Source: Rickettsiales bacterium | GTDB taxonomy: Bacteria; Pseudomonadota; Alphaproteobacteria; Rickettsiales; Anaplasmataceae | Length of the DNA: 6,508 nucleotides | Assembly (NCBI GenBank): GCA_031286185.1 | Contig: JAITUS010000003.1 | Span: forward strand, 1-6,508 | Direction: 5' to 3' | Shown: in pieces, positions 5,481 to 6,508 of the stretch | How positions within the stretch are numbered: position 1 is the stretch's first letter | How the letters are laid out: every line of letters starts with the position of its first letter | Notes under the pieces: generated by a model | What the model was told of the DNA's origin: nothing | The model's database searches: none | The model's input: the letters and a program-made list of their open reading frames with translations, nothing else | Made by a program: the position numbers and the translations under genes

Positions 5481-6107
5481 CTATTCTGTCAAGTCAGCTA
5501 CACTTCCAAATGAATCCGAACCGTTCAAGCTGTGCTGCGTCACGTTATTTAGATCAGCAATAGAATCACGAGAGCATGTTTTTTTTGATGGAGTGTCTTT
5601 TATAGTAATATTTATAGGGGAGATTTTTTTCTCTCGTGTTGTAGTAGCCTTTTTTCCTTCCTGTCGTTTGCTTTCAAGTTGCTCGCCTTCATATTGAGTT
5701 TGATCTATGAATACAGCTCCTTTCAAGCGTGTGATGTTGATGCCATGCTGATTTACCATAGCATCCTCTTCATCTTCGACTATACAAGCTTCCATGTCAC
5801 TTGGTTTATTACTAAGGAGAGCAATTTTTTTTTCTTTTAATTTCTTGGCTAGGGTTTCTTTGTCTACGTTAACATTAGCTCGGCCTTGCAACTTTTTTTT
5901 CTTTAGGAGTTCCCTGCGCTTTTCATATAGTCTATATGACTCAGCAAAATCCTCATCTTCATGAAAGTTTGTACCGCCAGGATTACCTTGTGGTACATAT
6001 TTCTTACTAAGTTTCACCTTAGATTTAGCTTCAGTATCATGTGAAACAAAAAGACTAAAACCCAAAAACATTAATATAAATAAAACTTTAGAAAAAATCC
6101 TAAGCAT
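5481..6107 (-). CDS. Predicted secreted or periplasmic hypothetical protein
   Basis: I do not recognise the family. The 208-residue product begins with a clear signal peptide: MLRIFSK, a hydrophobic core at about 8-22 (VLFILMFLGFSLFVS), and likely cleavage near TEA-KS (25-28). The mature part is strongly charged. A lysine/glutamate/arginine-rich stretch at 55-98 (YRLYEKRRELLKKKKLQ...LAKKLKEKKIALL) is likely helical or coiled-coil. An acidic patch VEDEEDAM follows at 110-117, then a basic stretch at 147-161. The C-terminus repeats a short motif 20 residues apart, DSIADL (181-186) and GSVADL (201-206). No catalytic motif is visible. Two cysteines (108, 178) remain after cleavage. The start lacks a Shine-Dalgarno but is needed for the complete signal peptide. 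It precedes ispG and could share its transcript; no functional link is implied. Confidence 0.75.
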   Translation of the reverse strand: MLRIFSKVLFILMFLGFSLFVSHDTEAKSKVKLSKKYVPQGNPGGTNFHEDEDFAESYRLYEKRRELLKKKKLQGRANVNVDKETLAKKLKEKKIALLSNKPSDMEACIVEDEEDAMVNQHGINITRLKGAVFIDQTQYEGEQLESKRQEGKKATTTREKKISPINITIKDTPSKKTCSRDSIADLNNVTQHSLNGSDSFGSVADLTE

Positions 6108-6363
6108 ATGGCGCTATAGTAAATACTGTACTTTAAAAAATAACAATTAACGAACTTTAAGTAAACCAGAATCTTTACTAACTTTGTAATGAATGGTGAT
6201 TTCATATCCAATTAACACAGGCAAGATTTATATTTTTTAAATATTTATATGCGTCTTTCTCGCTTATCTAATTCCTGTTTTTCTCTTTATTGATATATTA
6301 AGAAAAAAAGTTGGCTTTTTACCTAGAATAATATAAAATTGAATAATAGATCGTGAGGAAACA
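6108..6363. other. Divergent intergenic region, AT-rich
   Basis: This lies between the minus-strand secreted-protein gene and the plus-strand truncated gene, so promoters for both are expected. On the minus strand TACTAT (6116-6121) is a possible -10, but it would start transcription almost at the ATG, so the message would be nearly leaderless. On the plus strand TTGGCT (6311-6316) and TATAAA (6332-6337) have only a 15-base spacer. A small dyad AGTAAA/TTTACT is seen at 6160-6165 and 6174-6179, with a further AGTAAA at 6118-6123. None of these is strong enough to call separately. Confidence 0.35.
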
Positions 6364-6411
6364 ATGTTAATATTTGAAAAAGTTAAGAAATATTTATTAG
6401 AACCTGTTTAA
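6364..6411 (+). pseudogene. Gene start interrupted by the IS5-family element after 12 codons
   Basis: ATG at 6364 has GAGGA (6355-6359) at good spacing and opens MLIFEKVKKYLL. The twelfth codon, TTA (6397-6399), is the presumed IS target site. The next bases are the IS terminal repeat, which adds EPV and a stop at 6409-6411. The rest of the gene, if retained, would lie beyond the IS, outside the window. The upstream gap and ribosome site look like a genuine gene start, but 12 codons are too few to identify a family. It could still be chance. Confidence 0.4.
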
Positions 6412-6416
6412 AATCT
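6397..6416. repeat. TTA flank plus IS terminal inverted repeat (right element)
   Basis: TTA (6397-6399) is followed by GAACCTGTTTAAAATCT (6400-6416), the exact inverse of 100-116. The two sequences diverge beyond this point, as expected of the two different ends of one element type. The transposase stop codon lies inside this repeat. Confidence 0.75.
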
Positions 6417-6508
6417 TCGTAGTAGGAGAGAAATGAAGGAGAGAACAATCATCTGTAAGCTAGTGTTGAGTTTCCGCTCGCAATTTTTCCACAATCGTCT
6501 GCATTTTT
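6400..6508 (-). mobile_element. IS5-family insertion sequence, 3' end (partial)
   Basis: This is the transposase-end side of a minus-strand element that continues to the right. It carries the same 17-bp terminal repeat as the left element. Both elements lie on the minus strand, so the segment 117-6399 sits between two direct copies of the same or a very close IS. Confidence 0.85.
6408..6508 (-). CDS. IS5-family transposase, C-terminal fragment (runs off window)
   Basis: The minus strand from the window edge encodes KCRRLWKNCERKLNTSLQMI, then VLSFISLLLRRF and TAA at 6408-6410. This is the conserved end of IS5-type transposases, where the RRL-W-K-ER stretch follows the catalytic glutamate region and a hydrophobic helix closes the protein. 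The reading is intact over the visible 32 codons. Activity of the whole copy cannot be judged. Confidence 0.85.
   Translation of the reverse strand, partial: KCRRLWKNCERKLNTSLQMIVLSFISLLLRRF

Noticed and set aside
117..6411. The left pseudogene and the right 12-codon gene start being two halves of one gene split by the IS
   Set aside because: Joining them at the shared TTA puts the pseudogene out of frame and gives a stop after nine codons, so the simple join does not work.

Overview
The window looks like a piece of a Wolbachia (Rickettsiales, Anaplasmataceae) chromosome. I infer this from the AT-rich base composition, two IS5-family element ends, a decayed gene, a dispersed palindromic/minisatellite repeat with the 'CTGGGATGACA' wording common in Wolbachia genomes, and the style of the DnaA and IspG proteins. 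The assignment rests on recognition by eye; no search was run.

Layout, left to right. Positions 1-116 are the 5' end of an IS5-family insertion sequence on the minus strand: transposase N-terminus, a hairpin over its start codon, and a terminal inverted repeat. Positions 119-991 (+) hold a gene remnant cut by the IS and carrying two in-frame stops and two frameshifts. Positions 1043-1771 (-) encode a half-length glutamine synthetase homologue with altered metal-site residues and what looks like a premature stop. A 314-base divergent intergenic region with inverted repeats leads to dnaA (2086-3468, +), the replication initiator, complete with all AAA+ and DNA-binding motifs. The 705 bases after dnaA hold no conserved protein gene. 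They do hold a near-consensus promoter (3566-3594), a possible 23-codon ORF with a hairpin over its Shine-Dalgarno, several inverted repeats, and a 258-bp MITE-like element (3907-4164) containing a tandem array with 47-bp higher-order periodicity. Next are ispG (4174-5439, -), an essential MEP-pathway Fe-S enzyme, and upstream of it in the same direction a 208-residue predicted secreted protein of unknown function (5481-6107, -). At 6364 a plus-strand gene begins with a good Shine-Dalgarno but is cut after 12 codons by a second IS5-family end (6400-6508), which shows the transposase C-terminus.

The two IS ends share the same outer 17 bp, lie in direct orientation, and both abut TTA on the inner side. 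The window is therefore a core-gene segment (dnaA, ispG) between two insertions of the same or a closely related element, and at least one gene on each side shows damage next to an IS. dnaA and ispG are housekeeping genes. The glutamine synthetase-like gene, the secreted protein and the two broken genes are lineage-type accessory material. I did not find a convincing defence, toxin-antitoxin or CRISPR system. The most interesting leads are the MITE/minisatellite, the promoter-plus-short-ORF unit after dnaA, and the unusual glutamine synthetase homologue.
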